Assembly (NCBI RefSeq): GCF_023065955.2
Contig: NC_079873.1
Coordinates: 8,508,566 to 8,572,565, forward strand
DNA: 64,000 bases
Source: Ursus arctos
Taxonomy: Eukaryota > Chordata > Mammalia > Carnivora > Ursidae
Direction: 5' to 3'
The translations under genes were made by a program, and so were the position numbers. The notes below the pieces were generated by a model that saw only the letters and a list, made by a program, of their open reading frames with translations, searched no databases and was not told the origin of the DNA. Shown here piece after piece: positions 34,405 through 45,110 of the stretch; position 1 is the first letter of the stretch, and every line of letters starts with the position of its first letter.

Positions 34405-34609
34405 TTTTTTTATTTTTCTTTAAAGATTTTATTTATTTTTTTGACAGAGAGAGAGACAGCCAGCGAGAGAGGGAACACAAGCAGGGGGAGTGGGAGAGGA
34501 AGAAGCAGGCTCCCAGAGGAGGAGCCTGACATGGGGCTTGATCCCAGGACCCTGGGATCACGCCCTGAGCCGAAGGCAGATGCTTAACGACTGAGCCACT
34601 CAGGCGCCC
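34405..34609 (-). mobile_element. Carnivore SINE in L1 with TSD
   Basis: The flanks tgatcatatgatttttt (about 34389) and tgatcatatgattttta (34610 on) form the TSD. Confidence 0.96.
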
Positions 34610-34945
34610 CTGATCATATGATTTTTATCCTTTGTTTTATTGATACGATGTCTTGTGTTGATTAATTTGTGAATATTGAATCGTTTTTGCATCCTTGGAA
34701 TAAATCCTATCTGATCATGGTGAATGATCTTTCTAATGTATTGTATGTGGTTTGCTGATATCCTGCTGAGGATTTTGCATCTATGTTCATCAGGGATATT
34801 GGTCTATAGTTTCTTTTTTTTTTGTGGTGTCTTTGTCTGGTTTTGGTATCTGGCCTCGTAGAATGTACTTAGAAGCTTTCCTTTTCTGTTTTTTGGAATA
34901 GTTTGAGGAGAGTAGGTATTAACTCTTCTTGAAATGTTTGATAGA

Positions 34946-35153
34946 GGGACACCTGGGTGGCTCAGTCAGTTAGGTGGCTGCCTTTGGCTCAGGTCATGAT
35001 CCAGGGTCCTGGGATCAGGTCCCGCATTGGGCTCCTTGCTTAGTGGGGAGCCTGCTTCTCCCTCTATCTGCTCTGCCTGCTGCTCCCCCCGCTTATGCTC
35101 TCTCTGACAAATAAATAAATAAAATATTTTAAAAAATAAAAATAAATAAATAT
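34946..35153 (+). mobile_element. Carnivore SINE in L1, opposite strand
   Basis: The head ggacacctgggtggctcagt and tail aataaataaaatattttaaa are present. It is the only one of ten SINEs in this L1 lying against the L1 orientation. Confidence 0.95.
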
Positions 35154-35539
35154 TTGGTAGAATTCACCTGTGAATCCATCTGGCCCCAGACTTCTATTTT
35201 TTTGTACTTTTTTGATTACTGATTCAGTTTTGTTAGTTGCAATCAGTCCGTTCAGATTTTCTATTTCTTTCTGATTCACTTTTAGAAGATTGTGTGTTTC
35301 TAGGAATTTATTTCTTCTATTGTCCAGTTTTTTGGTATATAATTTTTCGTACTATTCTCTTATCATTCTTTGTATTTCTGTGATGTCAGTTGTTACTTCC
35401 TCTCTCATTTTGTTTATTAGGGTCCTTTCTCTTTTTTTTCTTGGTAAGTCTTGTTAAGGTTTTGTCAATTTTGTTTATCTTTTCAACCAAGTTTTCATTT
35501 TTTATTTTATTTTTTTAGTGTCAGTATCATTTATTTCTG

Positions 35540-35666
35540 TTTGTTTTATTTTGTCTTTCCTTTTAAGTAGGCTCTGTACCCAGCATGGAGCCCAATGCAG
35601 GGCTTGCACTCACAGCTCTGAGATCAAGACCTGGATGCTTAACCAACTGAGCCACCCAGGCGCCCC
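35540..35666 (-). mobile_element. Old short carnivore SINE in L1 with TSD
   Basis: The repeat tcatttatttctg flanks it at 35527-35539 and near 35672-35684. The head reads gccacccaggcgcccc. Confidence 0.92.
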
Positions 35667-35890
35667 TTCAAAGTCATTTATTTCTGCTCTGATCTTTTTT
35701 ATTTCCTTTCTTCTACTCATCTGGGGCTTTGTTTGTCCTTTTTCTAGTTCGTTTATGTGTTTATTTGAGCTTTTCCTTGTTTTGTGAGGCAAGCCTGTAT
35801 CGCTATATACTTCCTTCTCAGAACTGCTTTTATTGTGTCTCAAAGATTTTGGACCATTTTGTTTCCATTTTCATTTGTTTGTATTTTTAT

Positions 35891-36114
35891 TTTATTTTTT
35901 ATTTTTTTATTTTTTTTTTTTTTATTTTTTAAAGATTTTATTTATTTGACAGGGATAGAGACAGCCAGCGAGAGAGGGAACACAAGCAGGGGGAGTGGGA
36001 GAGGAAGAAGCAGGCTCATAGCGGAGGAGCCTGATGTGGGGCTCAATCCCAGATCGCCGGGATCACGCCCTGAGCCGAAGGCAGACGCCCAACCGCTGTG
36101 CCACCCAGGCGCCC
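35891..36114 (-). mobile_element. Young carnivore SINE in L1
   Basis: A long T/A-rich tail (35891-35932) precedes the reversed body. The host word tgtttgtattttta occurs on both sides as the TSD. Confidence 0.95.
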
Positions 36115-36711
36115 CTGTTTGTATTTTTAAATTTCTTCTTTGATTGCTTCATTGCCCCTTTGGTTGTTTAGTGTCATGTTGCTTAGTCTCCACGTGTTTG
36201 TGTTTTTTTCCAGTTTTTTCTTGTGATTTGTGGTTTCATACCATTATGATTGGAAAAGATGTATGATATGATTTAAGTTTTCTTAAATTTATTGAGGCTT
36301 GTCTTGTAGCCTAATACGTGATCTCTTCTGGAGGATGTCCCACGTGTACTTGAAAAGATTGTGTATTCTGTTGTTTTTTTGATGAAATGTTCTGTATATA
36401 TATGTTATGTCCATCTGGTCCAAAGTGTCATTCAAAGATCTGATTACCTTGTTGATTTTCTCTCTGGATGATCTATCCATTGATGTAAGTGGGATGTTAA
36501 AGTCCCCTACTATAATTGTATTACCATCAATTTCTCTCTTTATGCCTGTTAATATTTGTTTTATGCATTTAAGTGTTATAGTGTTGGGTGCATAGATATT
36601 CACAATTGTAAATTGTACAGTATTTATAATTTACAATGTCCTCCTGTTGGCCTGAATCCCTTTATCATTATGTAATGTCCTTTTTTGTCTCTTGTTATAG
36701 TCTTAGTTTTA

Positions 36712-36920
36712 TTTATTTATTTATTTATTTTTTAAAGATGTTATTTATTTATTTGACAGAGAGAGACAGCCAGCGAGAGAGGGAACACAAGCAGGGGGAG
36801 TGGGAAAGGAAGAAGCAGGCTCCTAGCAGAGAAGCCTGATGTGGGGCTCGATCCCAGAATGCTGGGATCACGCCATGAGCCGAAGGCAGACGCTTAATGA
36901 CTGTGCCACCCAGGCGCCCC
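36712..36920 (-). mobile_element. Young carnivore SINE in L1 with TSD
   Basis: The 15-base TSD atagtcttagtttta is perfect at 36697-36711 and 36921-36935. The tail carries (TTTA)n. Confidence 0.97.
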
Positions 36921-37830
36921 ATAGTCTTAGTTTTAAAGTCTGTCTTGTCTGATATAAATATTGTTACCCTGACTTTTTGTTTTGTTTTGTTTTTGGCTTC
37001 CATTTGCATGGTGAATGTTTTTGCATTCACCTTCACTTTCAGTCTATATGTGCCATTAGGTCTGAGCTGAATCTCTTGTAGGCAGCATATAGATGGGTCT
37101 TGCTTTTTAATCCATTCTGCCACCCTATGTCTTTTGATTGGAGCATTTAGGCCATTTACATTTAAAGTAATTATTGATAAGTATATACTTATTGCCATTT
37201 TGTTATTTGTTTTCTGGTTGTTTTTATAGTTCATCTTTGTTCCTTTTTTCTTTCCTTGCTCTCTTTCTTTGTGATTGATGAGTTTCTATAGTGTATGTTT
37301 GGCTTTCTTTCTCTTTATTTTTTATGAACCTATTATAGGTTTTTGATTTATGGTTACTGTGAGGTTCATATATAACACCCTAAGTCAATAGCAGTCGATA
37401 TTAATTTAATGGTCCTTTAAGTTCAAAGACATTCTAAAAAAGGAAATGAATAAACTTAAAAGCAGAAAAAAGAAAAAAATCTTTTTGTTTTTCTCCTCTT
37501 TTCCCTTTTTGCTTACTACTCCACATCTTATGTGTATGTCATCATATTTTACATGTTTTCGTTCATAGTTTTCTTATGTCTAATTATGGCCATTTCTTTT
37601 CCACTTAAGAAGTCCCTTTAATGTTTCTTGTAAGGCTGGTTTAGTGGTTTGTTTATCTGGGAAACTCTATTCTATCTTTGGTTGTTCAGAAGCTGTTCAG
37701 TTGGCCCTTAGTTCTTCTCCAGGAGGAATTGTTCTATATATAGGTGTAATTTGGTGTGTTCCGTGGAGGAGGTGAGTTCAGGGCCTTCCTGTGTCATCAT
37801 GTTGGACCAGAACCCTCATCCTTACATTCT

Positions 37831-38290
37831 AACTTTAGATGGCAGCAGCTGTCAGCCACCAGCACTGCCTTGTACTAATCTGATTCTCCCTGCAGTAGGC
37901 AGTGTGTGCACTGTCATGTGCCTTCTTGTGGCACCTCCCACATTCTCTTTCTTGCTAGCAGGCACACCCTCCCAGTAAAATGCCAGACACCTGTGTTTCC
38001 AGCCTCCCTTGCCAGTAAGGCACGGGCATGGGCAAGTGATTCAGTCCTGGCCAGTGTGAACTGAGGGAACTAGTAGAGCTGAGTCTGGGTAAAAACTTTC
38101 TTCCTTGACGGAGGAGCAAGGTAAGATGGAGGCTTCCCTCCCCTTCCTCCTTTAAGACATTGTTCTATGAAAATGTAACAGAGCTGTGGTCACCATATTG
38201 TCACAATGAGGCAAATCTTAATAGATCGAAGCAGCTGACTCTGAACGCTGATATTGTTGAGGTCCTGGATCAAACATGGAACTGCCCTTT
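37831..38290 (+). mobile_element. Ancient unnamed mammalian repeat
   Basis: The words tttccagcctcccttgccag, ggcaagtgattcagtcctgg, gcaaggtaagatggaggctt and caatgaggcaaatcttaata resemble the element type at 17741-18200. The family is not named. Confidence 0.4.
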
Positions 38291-38337
38291 TCCTCATACT
38301 TTCTCCTGCTTTTTACATCCTCGTTATTTTTTTATTT

Positions 38338-38533
38338 TTATTTTTTAATTTTTTAAAAAGATTTCATTTGTTTGACAGAGAGAGCACAAGTGGGGGGAGC
38401 CACAGGCAGAGGGAGCGGGAGAAGCAACTCCCCACTGAGCAGGGAGCCCGATGTGGGGCTTGAGCCCAGGACCTTGGGATCATGACCTGAGCCGAAGGCA
38501 GACGCTTAACCAACTGAGCCACCCAGGCGCCCC
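38338..38533 (-). mobile_element. Carnivore SINE
   Basis: The T-rich tail, reversed body with gaccttgggatcatgacctg and head gccacccaggcgcccc are all present. Confidence 0.95.
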
Positions 38534-39574
38534 TTTACAACCCCTATAAGTAGGTATTCTCTTATGTTCCCTCAGGGGCAAACTCTCCCCCAGTTGAGGA
38601 CCACTGTTCTAGGCAAATGCTTTAGTTATATATCAAAATCTAAAGAGCAAATAATAAGGTGTACACAAATATCTCTTACAAATTACTGATGAGCCCATGA
38701 GAATCCATCAGTCTAATAGATTGGTTGGTGGGGAAAATAGGGCCCATGGAGGGTGGAAGGCTGTCCACAAGGGGGACTGGGTGAGATCATGGGTGCCAAG
38801 GAAGGAGGATTGGTCTGGCTGGAATGTTTCACAGAATCCCTAGGGAGTCAGGGTCAACAGTGGGCACCAAGAAATCATGCTTGGCAGTTATCATTGCAGG
38901 GACCCAATGACAGTTCCTGCCTACTTCAAGAGTTGAATTTGGGGATGACTGTTTAGAGAAAATGCTGCCCAAATCAGGAACTCCACCATGAAAACTGGTG
39001 CATGTTTCTAGTTCAAGGCTATTAATTGAAGCTGCATCCCTGTAGTCAGTTCTCGAGGTTTTGAAGCCTAAACAGAGAGAGCTTTTTTTTTTTTCCTTTT
39101 TTTGAGAGCATCGTCTTAGAAAGGCTTTCCCTTTTCCTCCTTGCTCGTTTTCAGAGATTATCTGGTACAGAGCTCAGGAGCTCTGACAGCACTTCATGCT
39201 ATCTGCTGGGTAAATATTAAACTGTTCTGGAATTAGTACTGAATTACTGAAGGACAATATGGCATTGAAGAATAAGGAAATGGATATTTATTAGGGAGTA
39301 AATCTCTTTTTAGTCCTATAATTCCTGAATTAAAAACAATACAGCTGGCATCATTTTATGAACCTTTACACAAACACACCAAACTCTCCTCCCTCCCGCC
39401 ATCTATATTCCTATAATTTCCAAAGCCCTCCCCCCCCCATTTTGTTTCTAATAAAAATAGAGAATTTTTCTTCTGGACCATTGAGATTCCGTATTGCTGA
39501 GACAAGTGGGAAAATAAGGGAGAAAAAAAAAAAAAAAAAAGCCAAGCATGTTTTCAGCTTTTGCCATAGCTGTG
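38534..39574. other. Unique stretch, no gene seen
   Basis: No repeat apart from short A- and T-runs (39087-39110, about 39520-39540) and no convincing exon. Confidence 0.45.
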
Positions 39575-39870
39575 GGCTTTAATCACAATTGATGATTAAT
39601 GCTAACATCTTTATTTAAATGCCAGTGTTGTTATGACAAATAAACTCCCGTCAGCTGCATCGTGGCCTATTAAATAAATGCAGTGAACCTTTCTTCTTGC
39701 CTGCAGGTTGCCTCCAACAGCCTCCATTCTTCCTTTCCCATCTCCGCTCTCTCCAGTCCCCAAACAATTAATCACAGTATCTTCTGTACGGTAATTAGTC
39801 CTGTAAGATGAGCTCTGATTTGAAATAATGATTTATGGAACAAAGGAAAATGTCTCTTTTGATAAGATGG
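39575..39870. promoter_or_regulatory. Candidate conserved noncoding element
   Basis: This repeat-free, motif-dense stretch contains aatcacaattgatgattaat (39581-39600), ttatttaaatg (39611-39621), caattaatcac (39764-39774) and gtaattag (39791-39798). These ATTA/TAAT clusters are typical of developmental enhancers. Motif content is the only evidence. Confidence 0.25.
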
Positions 39871-39944
39871 GTACATGCTAAGCTTTAAATTCCCCTCAGG
39901 ATGAATTTCTTCAGTTTCTAACAAGAATGTAAAAGGAGAGCAAA

Positions 39945-40125
39945 ATAACATTTGATGAAAACCTACTGTGTGGCAAGATTTTCCTCTCATTTACTTTTCA
40001 CAGCAACCCTGGGAAGCAGTTAGCAGTATTCTTATTCGACAAACACAGTAGAACTCAAACAGTTGAAATCAGGTTCCAAGGACAAAGTGCTGTAGCTCTG
40101 ACACCCATCTGTTCTACTGGGACCA
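39945..40125 (-). mobile_element. MIR SINE
   Basis: Reversed wording: aaacctactgtgtggcaaga, ttttcacagcaaccctggga and tctgacacccatctgttcta. Confidence 0.65.
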
Positions 40126-40419
40126 GCAGCACATTCTGTGAGGTCTAAAGGCAGAGTCAGCCCTGTAAAAATGGAGAAGAGAAGAGTGTTTCACTATTGG
40201 TGCCCCCCCAAACCACCTTTCTCCACGTGTCTATTTAGACACTGCCGATGCATCTGAAAAGTCAGGGTAACACTAGCTCACTGCTTTAACGAACATCCCC
40301 TGACTTCAGTGGCATAATGTGGTAGATGGTTTCATTGTCCCTGATCATTTAGTCTATTTGGTAAGGAGACTTTTGTTCTCATCCATTGCTGTGTAACTTG
40401 CAATACCCCTTTCTGGGGG

Positions 40420-40779
40420 TGTATTAGTCGGCTAGGTCTGCCACAACAAAATACCACAAATGGGGGCGCTTGAACAACGGGAATTTATTTTTTCACACTT
40501 CCGGAGGTTGGAAGTCCAAGACCAAGGTGCTGGCAGGTTTGATTTCTCCTGAGGCCCCTCTCCTTGACTTGCAGATGGCCACCTTCTTGTGTTCTCACAT
40601 GGCCTACTCCTGGTGACTCTTCCTCCTATAAGGACAGCAGGCTTTTCAGATTAGGGCCCCTCCCTTATGACTTCATTTATCCTTAATTACCTCTTTAAAG
40701 GCCCTATTTCAAATATAGTCACATTGCTGGTTAGGGTTTCAACCGATGAATTTTGGAGGACATAATTCAGCCCATAACA
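40420..40779 (-). mobile_element. MLT1-type MaLR LTR
   Basis: It starts tgtattagtcggctaggtct and ends aattcagcccataaca, the reversed MLT1 termini. Internal words gaatttattttttcacactt, gcttgcagatggccaccttc-like text and gcccctcccttatgactt fit. A gggg flank on both sides could be the TSD. Confidence 0.85.
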
Positions 40780-40783
40780 GGGG

Positions 40784-41320
40784 TAAGTAGAGTTTCCACC
40801 CTGGTAACTGCAGCTTGGCCATATGACAGGCTTTGGCCAGCGGAATGTAGGCAAACGTGATAGATGCCACATCTGAGCAGAAGGTTTAACAGCCTTGCGT
40901 AGCAGCTCTGCTGGTGGTCCATTTTCTCCTGTGCCACGAGAACAGCATGTCCCAAACAGGGGCTGATCCTTCAGCCTGGATTCAGGGACAAAGAGAATAT
41001 AAGGGGGTGCCTGGGTGGCTCAGTTGGTTAAGTGACTGCCTTCTGTCAGGTCATGATCCCAGGGTCCTGAGATCGAGTCCCACATTGGGCTCCCTGCTCG
41101 GTGGGGAGCCTGCTTCTCCTTCTCCCTCTGCCTGCCTCTCCCCCTGCTTGTGCTCTCTCTCTCTCTGTCAGATAAATAAATAAAATCTTTAAAAAAGAGA
41201 AAATATAAGGAGCATAGCCACAGCCAAAAAACAGTTATCATGTAATATGAATTATAAATAAACAATTGTTGTCATAAGCTATTGAGACTTTTAGAGTGGT
41301 TACCACAGCATAACCTAACA
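40784..41320 (+). mobile_element. Ancient unnamed mammalian repeat, split by a SINE
   Basis: Left part: tggccatatgacaggctttg, gccagcggaatgtaggcaaa. Right part: aaataaacaattgttgtcat, gtggttaccacagcataacc. The end resembles the AATAAA-containing terminus of an old LTR. Confidence 0.5.
41005..41195 (+). mobile_element. Carnivore SINE with TSD
   Basis: The flanks agagaatataagg (40992-41004) and agagaaaatataagg (41196-41210) are a TSD with a two-base length difference. Confidence 0.95.
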
Positions 41321-41581
41321 AAAATTGTGTGATACATATAACAACATAAAAATGTATTTCCTGTTCAGTTATAGTCTAATGCAGGTTGGATATCTCTCCT
41401 TTATGTTTCTCTTTCCAAGTAGTGACTCAGAAATCTGGGCTCCTTGCATGGTAGGGTTCTGTGATCTTGAGGTCCTCATTTCCAGCCACACAGATGGAAA
41501 CAAGAGAAAGCCAATGATCTCTTGGGAGATTTTAGTGGACAGACCTAGAAATGGTGTATATCACTCTGTCTTCATTTCTTT

Positions 41582-41790
41582 TTTTTTTTTTTTTAAGATT
41601 TTTATTTATCTATTTATTTGACAGAGATTGAGAGAAAGAGAGAGAGAGAGCACAAGCAGGGGGAGCAGGAGAGGTAGAAGCAGGCTCCCCACTGAGCAGG
41701 GAGCCCGATGCAGGGCTTAATCCCAGGACTATGACCTGAGCCAAAGGCAGACGCTTAACCGCTTAACCGACTGAGCCACCTGTGTGCCCC
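41582..41790 (-). mobile_element. Carnivore SINE, left unit of compound
   Basis: The T-run, reversed body and head gagccacctgtgtgcccc are present. The word gcttaaccgcttaaccgact shows a short internal duplication. The left flank tcatttcttt (41572-41581) is matched only after the next SINE. Confidence 0.95.
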
Positions 41791-41985
41791 ACCCTGCCTG
41801 CCTGCTTGCCTGCCTTCCTTCCTCCCTCCCTCCTTTCCTTTCTCCCTCCCTCCCTCCCTCCCTTCTTTCCTCCCTCCCTCCCTCCCTTCCTTCCTTCCTT
41901 TACTTCCTTTTCCTTTTTCCTTTCTTTTCTTTTCCTTTCTTTTCTTTTCTTTCCTTTTCTTTTCTCTCCTTTTCTTTTCTTCTTA
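41791..41985. repeat. Pyrimidine tract between two SINEs
   Basis: About 195 bases of CCTGCCTG, CTTCCTTC, CCCTCCCT and CTTTTCTTTT units grade into one another. On the minus strand this is a purine tract that could be an expanded SINE A-tail. Such mirror-repeat tracts can form triplex DNA. Confidence 0.93.
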
Positions 41986-42169
41986 TTGTATTTATTTATT
42001 TGACAAAGAGATAGAAAGAGCCAGAGAGCACAAGTGGGAGTAATGGCAAAGAGAGGAGAAGCAGGCTCCCAGTGGAGCAGGGAACCCGATGTGAAGCTCA
42101 ATCCCAGGACCCTGGGATTATGACCTAAGCTGAAGGCAGAGGCTTACCAAACTGAGCCACCCAGGCCCC
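41986..42169 (-). mobile_element. Carnivore SINE, right unit of compound
   Basis: The reversed body with gaccctgggattatgaccta and head ccacccaggcccc are present, followed by tcatttcttt (42170-42179), the partner of the left flank. Confidence 0.93.
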
Positions 42170-42404
42170 TCATTTCTTTGATGAGAATTAATCTCATGGT
42201 CCAAACTTAAATGTAAGGAAGGCTTAGAAATATAGATTTTCCAGAATGCCCGAAAAAGGGAAATATTGGTGAGCATTTTGTCACCCTCTATTTGACTATC
42301 TATCCCCAGTGTTTAATTCCTGAGAGGGGTCCTCTCTTCCAGCTGTTAATAATACCCCAGGTATGTTAACTGGCAGTGGCATAGAGTGTTAGATATATAT
42401 CTGT

Positions 42405-42552
42405 TTTCTTTTTTTTTTTTTTCTTTTTTTTTCTTTCTTTCTTTCTTTTTCTTTTTTAGTAAGCTCTACACCCAATATGGGGCTTGAACTAATGTAATGA
42501 CACTGAGATCAAGAGTTGTGTGCTCTACCAACTGAGTTAGCCAGGCACCCCC
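42405..42552 (-). mobile_element. Old short carnivore SINE
   Basis: A T/C-rich tail (42408-42458) is followed by taagctctacacccaatatg and head agccaggcacccc. The flanks agatatatatctgttt and agatatttatgtttt are a decayed TSD. Confidence 0.88.
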
Positions 42553-43029
42553 AGATATTTATGTTTTAACAAAGGACTTTTAAAGATCAGAAAGCCTTGT
42601 GAACCCCAAAGGAATAAAATGCCAGTAATCTACCTGGTAGATGGTGATAGAACCTATATGCATCCACTCATAAGCCAAACTTGACCCAGCTAGTTCAGCA
42701 AGCATCTATTAAGCATTTAGCCATGCCCGTGTAAGACCCTGGACAATGTGCTGTGGGAAGTGAGAAGCAACTAATGTTCCCTATGAGGTATTAAGAAGGT
42801 TGTGTGGAAGAGGTGACATCTGAACTGGCCCTAAAGGCTTTATTTGTTCCACCAGGGCATGTAGCGAATGCCATTCTAGTCAGAAAGGTGCTGTCATGTG
42901 ATTACCCTCATACGAACACAAAAGTGAGCACAGTGTGTCATGGGAAAAGCAAGTGACAAAGAGTGTCCAGATCACAGCATCACTGGGCCAGGGGCAATGG
43001 GGAGAAAGAGATGACATGGAGGAGTGAGG

Positions 43030-43713
43030 TCTAGTGAATTAAATGGTGCCCCCCCCCCAAAGATATTACCACCTGGAACATGTGGATATGATCTTATTTG
43101 GAAAAGGGGTTTTTGCAGATGCAGATAGAGTAAGGATTTCTAAATGAGATTATCTTTTTTTTTTTAAGATTTTATTAATTTATTTGTCAGAGAGAGAGAG
43201 AGAGCACAAGCAAGGGGAGCAGCAGGCAGAGGGAGAAGGAGGCAGAGGGAGAAGCAAGCTCCCTGCTAAACAAGGAGCCTGATGTGGGACTTGATCCCAG
43301 GACCCTTGGATTGTGCAGGACCCTGGGATCGTGACCTGGGCGGAAGGCAGACACTTAACTGACTGAGCCACCCAGGCGTCCCTAAATGAGATTATCTTGA
43401 ATTACCCAGGTGGCTCCTACATCTAGTGATAAGTGTCCTTATAAGAAGAAGAGAAGGCAGACACACATAGAAGGCCATGTGAAGACAGAGGTACAGATTG
43501 GAATGACGTAGCACAAACTGAGGGATACCTGGAGCCACCAGAGATGGGAAGAAGCAAGGAAGGATTCTCCCCTAGAGCCTTTGGAGAGAGCACAGCCCTG
43601 TAGACACCTTTATTTCAGACTTCTGGCCTTTAAAGCTGAGGGAATACATTTCTGTTTTTTCAAGCCATAACATTTATGGTAATTTGTTATGATAACCACA
43701 AGAAACTAATACC
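43030..43713 (+). mobile_element. MLT1-type MaLR LTR, split by a SINE
   Basis: Sense wording: gtgaattaaatggtgccccc, gtggatatgatcttatttgg, gaaggccatgtgaagacaga, ggattctcccctagagcctt and the end caagaaactaatac. A C-run is at about 43049-43058. Confidence 0.85.
43157..43382 (-). mobile_element. Carnivore SINE with TSD and internal duplication
   Basis: The 16-base TSD taaatgagattatctt is perfect at 43141-43156 and 43383-43398. The body repeats caggaccct with ggat-containing text (about 43296-43330), an extra segment absent from other copies. Confidence 0.96.
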
Positions 43714-43812
43714 TGAGGATATGAAGAGTCTGTTCTATGTCTTGCTAAGGAGTTTGGAGCAGGGGATGGGCAGAGGAGGCAATATTGATCATCTTTAAGA
43801 TGAAACTGATAC

Positions 43813-44005
43813 GGGGCACTTGGGTGGCATAGTTAGTTAAGCGTGTGACTCTTGATTTCAGCTCAGGTCATGATCTCAGGGTCATGGGATCAAGCCCTGC
43901 ATCGGGCTCTGGGCTGGCTGTGGAGCCTGCTTGGGATTCTCTCTCCTTCTCCCTATGCCCCTCCTGACTTGCGCTATCTCTAAAAAAAAAAAAAAAAAAA
44001 AAAGA
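43813..44005 (+). mobile_element. Carnivore SINE with TSD
   Basis: The flanks aagatgaaactgatac (43797-43812) and aagatggaactgatac (44006-44021) differ at one base. An A-tail of about 20 bases is kept. Confidence 0.96.
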
Positions 44006-44090
44006 AAGATGGAACTGATACAATCTGATTGTCCCTCAGAAAGAAAGGCAACTCTGGTGGCTCTGCAGGGTCTTGGGCAATTATGATCAG

Positions 44091-44486
44091 TCCACTTGTG
44101 TTTTGGGAGTGGGATGATGACGAGCTGTGGGTGGGCCCTGAGGTGCAGTGGAGCTGAAACTGAAACATCTGCCTCTAGAGACACTGGCTGTGCCTTGGCC
44201 ACAAGGTTCTGTAGCTTCTTCCTACCCAGTGAGTTACCCCAGCACCCTCTCAGTGCATATTTAATGGGTGGCCTTTATCTAACTCTCAGAATGGCCAGTT
44301 CACTACTAGATGGAGAGAATGAATTCTTTTTAGTGACTCCCTTCTGAAAAAAAGCAGAACTGTTGTCATCATCTGGCTATATATTGCCTCTTCTGGAAAA
44401 CCCACCTCAGAAGTATTCTGAGTGCAGTACATGTGTGGGAGTGTCCCATCCGTGAGCCCCCAAGTTCCACTGAGGCTTGTTTAGTT
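44091..44486. other. Unique stretch, no gene seen
   Basis: Nothing is recognised. Opposing open frames here are read as chance. Confidence 0.4.
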
Positions 44487-44990
44487 ATTTATCACTATAT
44501 AACAGCCTATCCCCAAACATTGTGGCTTAACACAACCACCCTTTCATCCCCTTGCACAATTCTGTGGGTTGACTGGGCTCAGCTGTGCAGCTCTGCTGCA
44601 GGCCTGCCTTGGGGTTTCTTATGGTTGTAATCAGTGCCAGATCTAGAGTCATCAGGAGGCTCCCCTGGGACATTGGGATAGCTGGGCCTCTCTCCTTCTC
44701 CACATAGTCTCAGTACCTCTCCTCTCCACAGGTCTTCTCCACGTGGTCTCTCCGGAAGGGAAGAGGGGCTTCGTACATGGTGGTTTTGGGGTCCTGAATA
44801 TGAGAGTACCAAGAGGGAGGAAATGGTAACTGTCAGTACTCTGAAAAGCCAGGTCTGAAATTGGGAAGGCCTGGCTTCTGCTGCATTCTGTTGGTGAAAG
44901 CAGTCACAGTAAAGCAGATTCAAGGAAGGAGAAATAAACTCCATCTTTTGATGGGAGAAGACAGAGAATGGGCACCCATCTTTAAGGCCA
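44487..44990 (-). mobile_element. Ancient MLT-like interspersed repeat
   Basis: The words ctatataacagcctatcccc, cacaattctgtgggttgact, gggctcagctgtgcagctct and, near the end, ctccatcttttgatgggag follow the same plan as the copy at 2827-3340. The 121-codon minus-strand frame inside is accidental. Confidence 0.55.
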
Positions 44991-45054
44991 TCTCAGGGCT
45001 CTTTGCAAAAGATTACCCTTTTGTCATTTTCCCTCAGCAGAATAAATGGGCGTG

Positions 45055-45110
45055 GAAGAGGCACAGTGTAGGTATTCAATGAATATTTGATGAATAGACG
45101 GAATGAATAC
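45055..45110 (+). mobile_element. L2 3' end fragment
   Basis: gtaggtattcaatgaatatt and gatgaatagacggaatgaat match the L2 3' terminus. Confidence 0.6.

Larger units (their letters stand above)
31333..37210 (-). pseudogene. L1 ORF2 pseudogene, broken and SINE-interrupted
   Basis: The N-terminal endonuclease start is readable at about 37060-37210 (SIITLNVNGLNAPIKRHRV, SICCLQE). An internal endonuclease stretch is at 36289-36603 (MNIYAPN, IIVGDFN with the conserved DFN). A reverse-transcriptase stretch is at 34186-34371 (ARQGCPPL end). The C-terminal end is at 31333-31518 (ISQTEKDKYSMIPLI). Stops, frameshifts and nine or more SINE insertions mean no protein can be made. Confidence 0.9.
31010..37830 (-). 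mobile_element. Long decayed L1, minus strand, hosting ten SINEs
   Basis: Reading the minus strand, the element runs from sequence upstream of ORF2 (37234-37830), through the ORF2 endonuclease, reverse transcriptase and C-terminal regions, to the 3' UTR at about 31010-31330. Landmarks on the plus strand are gggattgcattgaatctgta (33570), gatgttagctgtgggttttt (34260) and ggcagcatatagatgggtct (37080). Many stops break the frame. Ten SINEs were inserted later. Confidence 0.93.
42690..44090 (-). mobile_element. L2 LINE relic hosting an LTR and SINEs
   Basis: Reversed L2 wording lies at 42690-43029 (gcaagcatctattaagcatt, gaggtgacatctgaactggc) and resumes at 43714 (ccttgctaaggagtttggag-like text, gatgaaactgatac). 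The gap is an MLT1 LTR. Confidence 0.65.

Noticed and set aside
41791..41985. Satellite or CRISPR-like array
   Set aside because: Units grade into each other, are 4-5 bases long and have no spacers. It is a simple pyrimidine tract.
44579..44944. 121-codon minus-strand open frame
   Set aside because: It lies inside an ancient MLT-like repeat and does not match a protein that I recognise.
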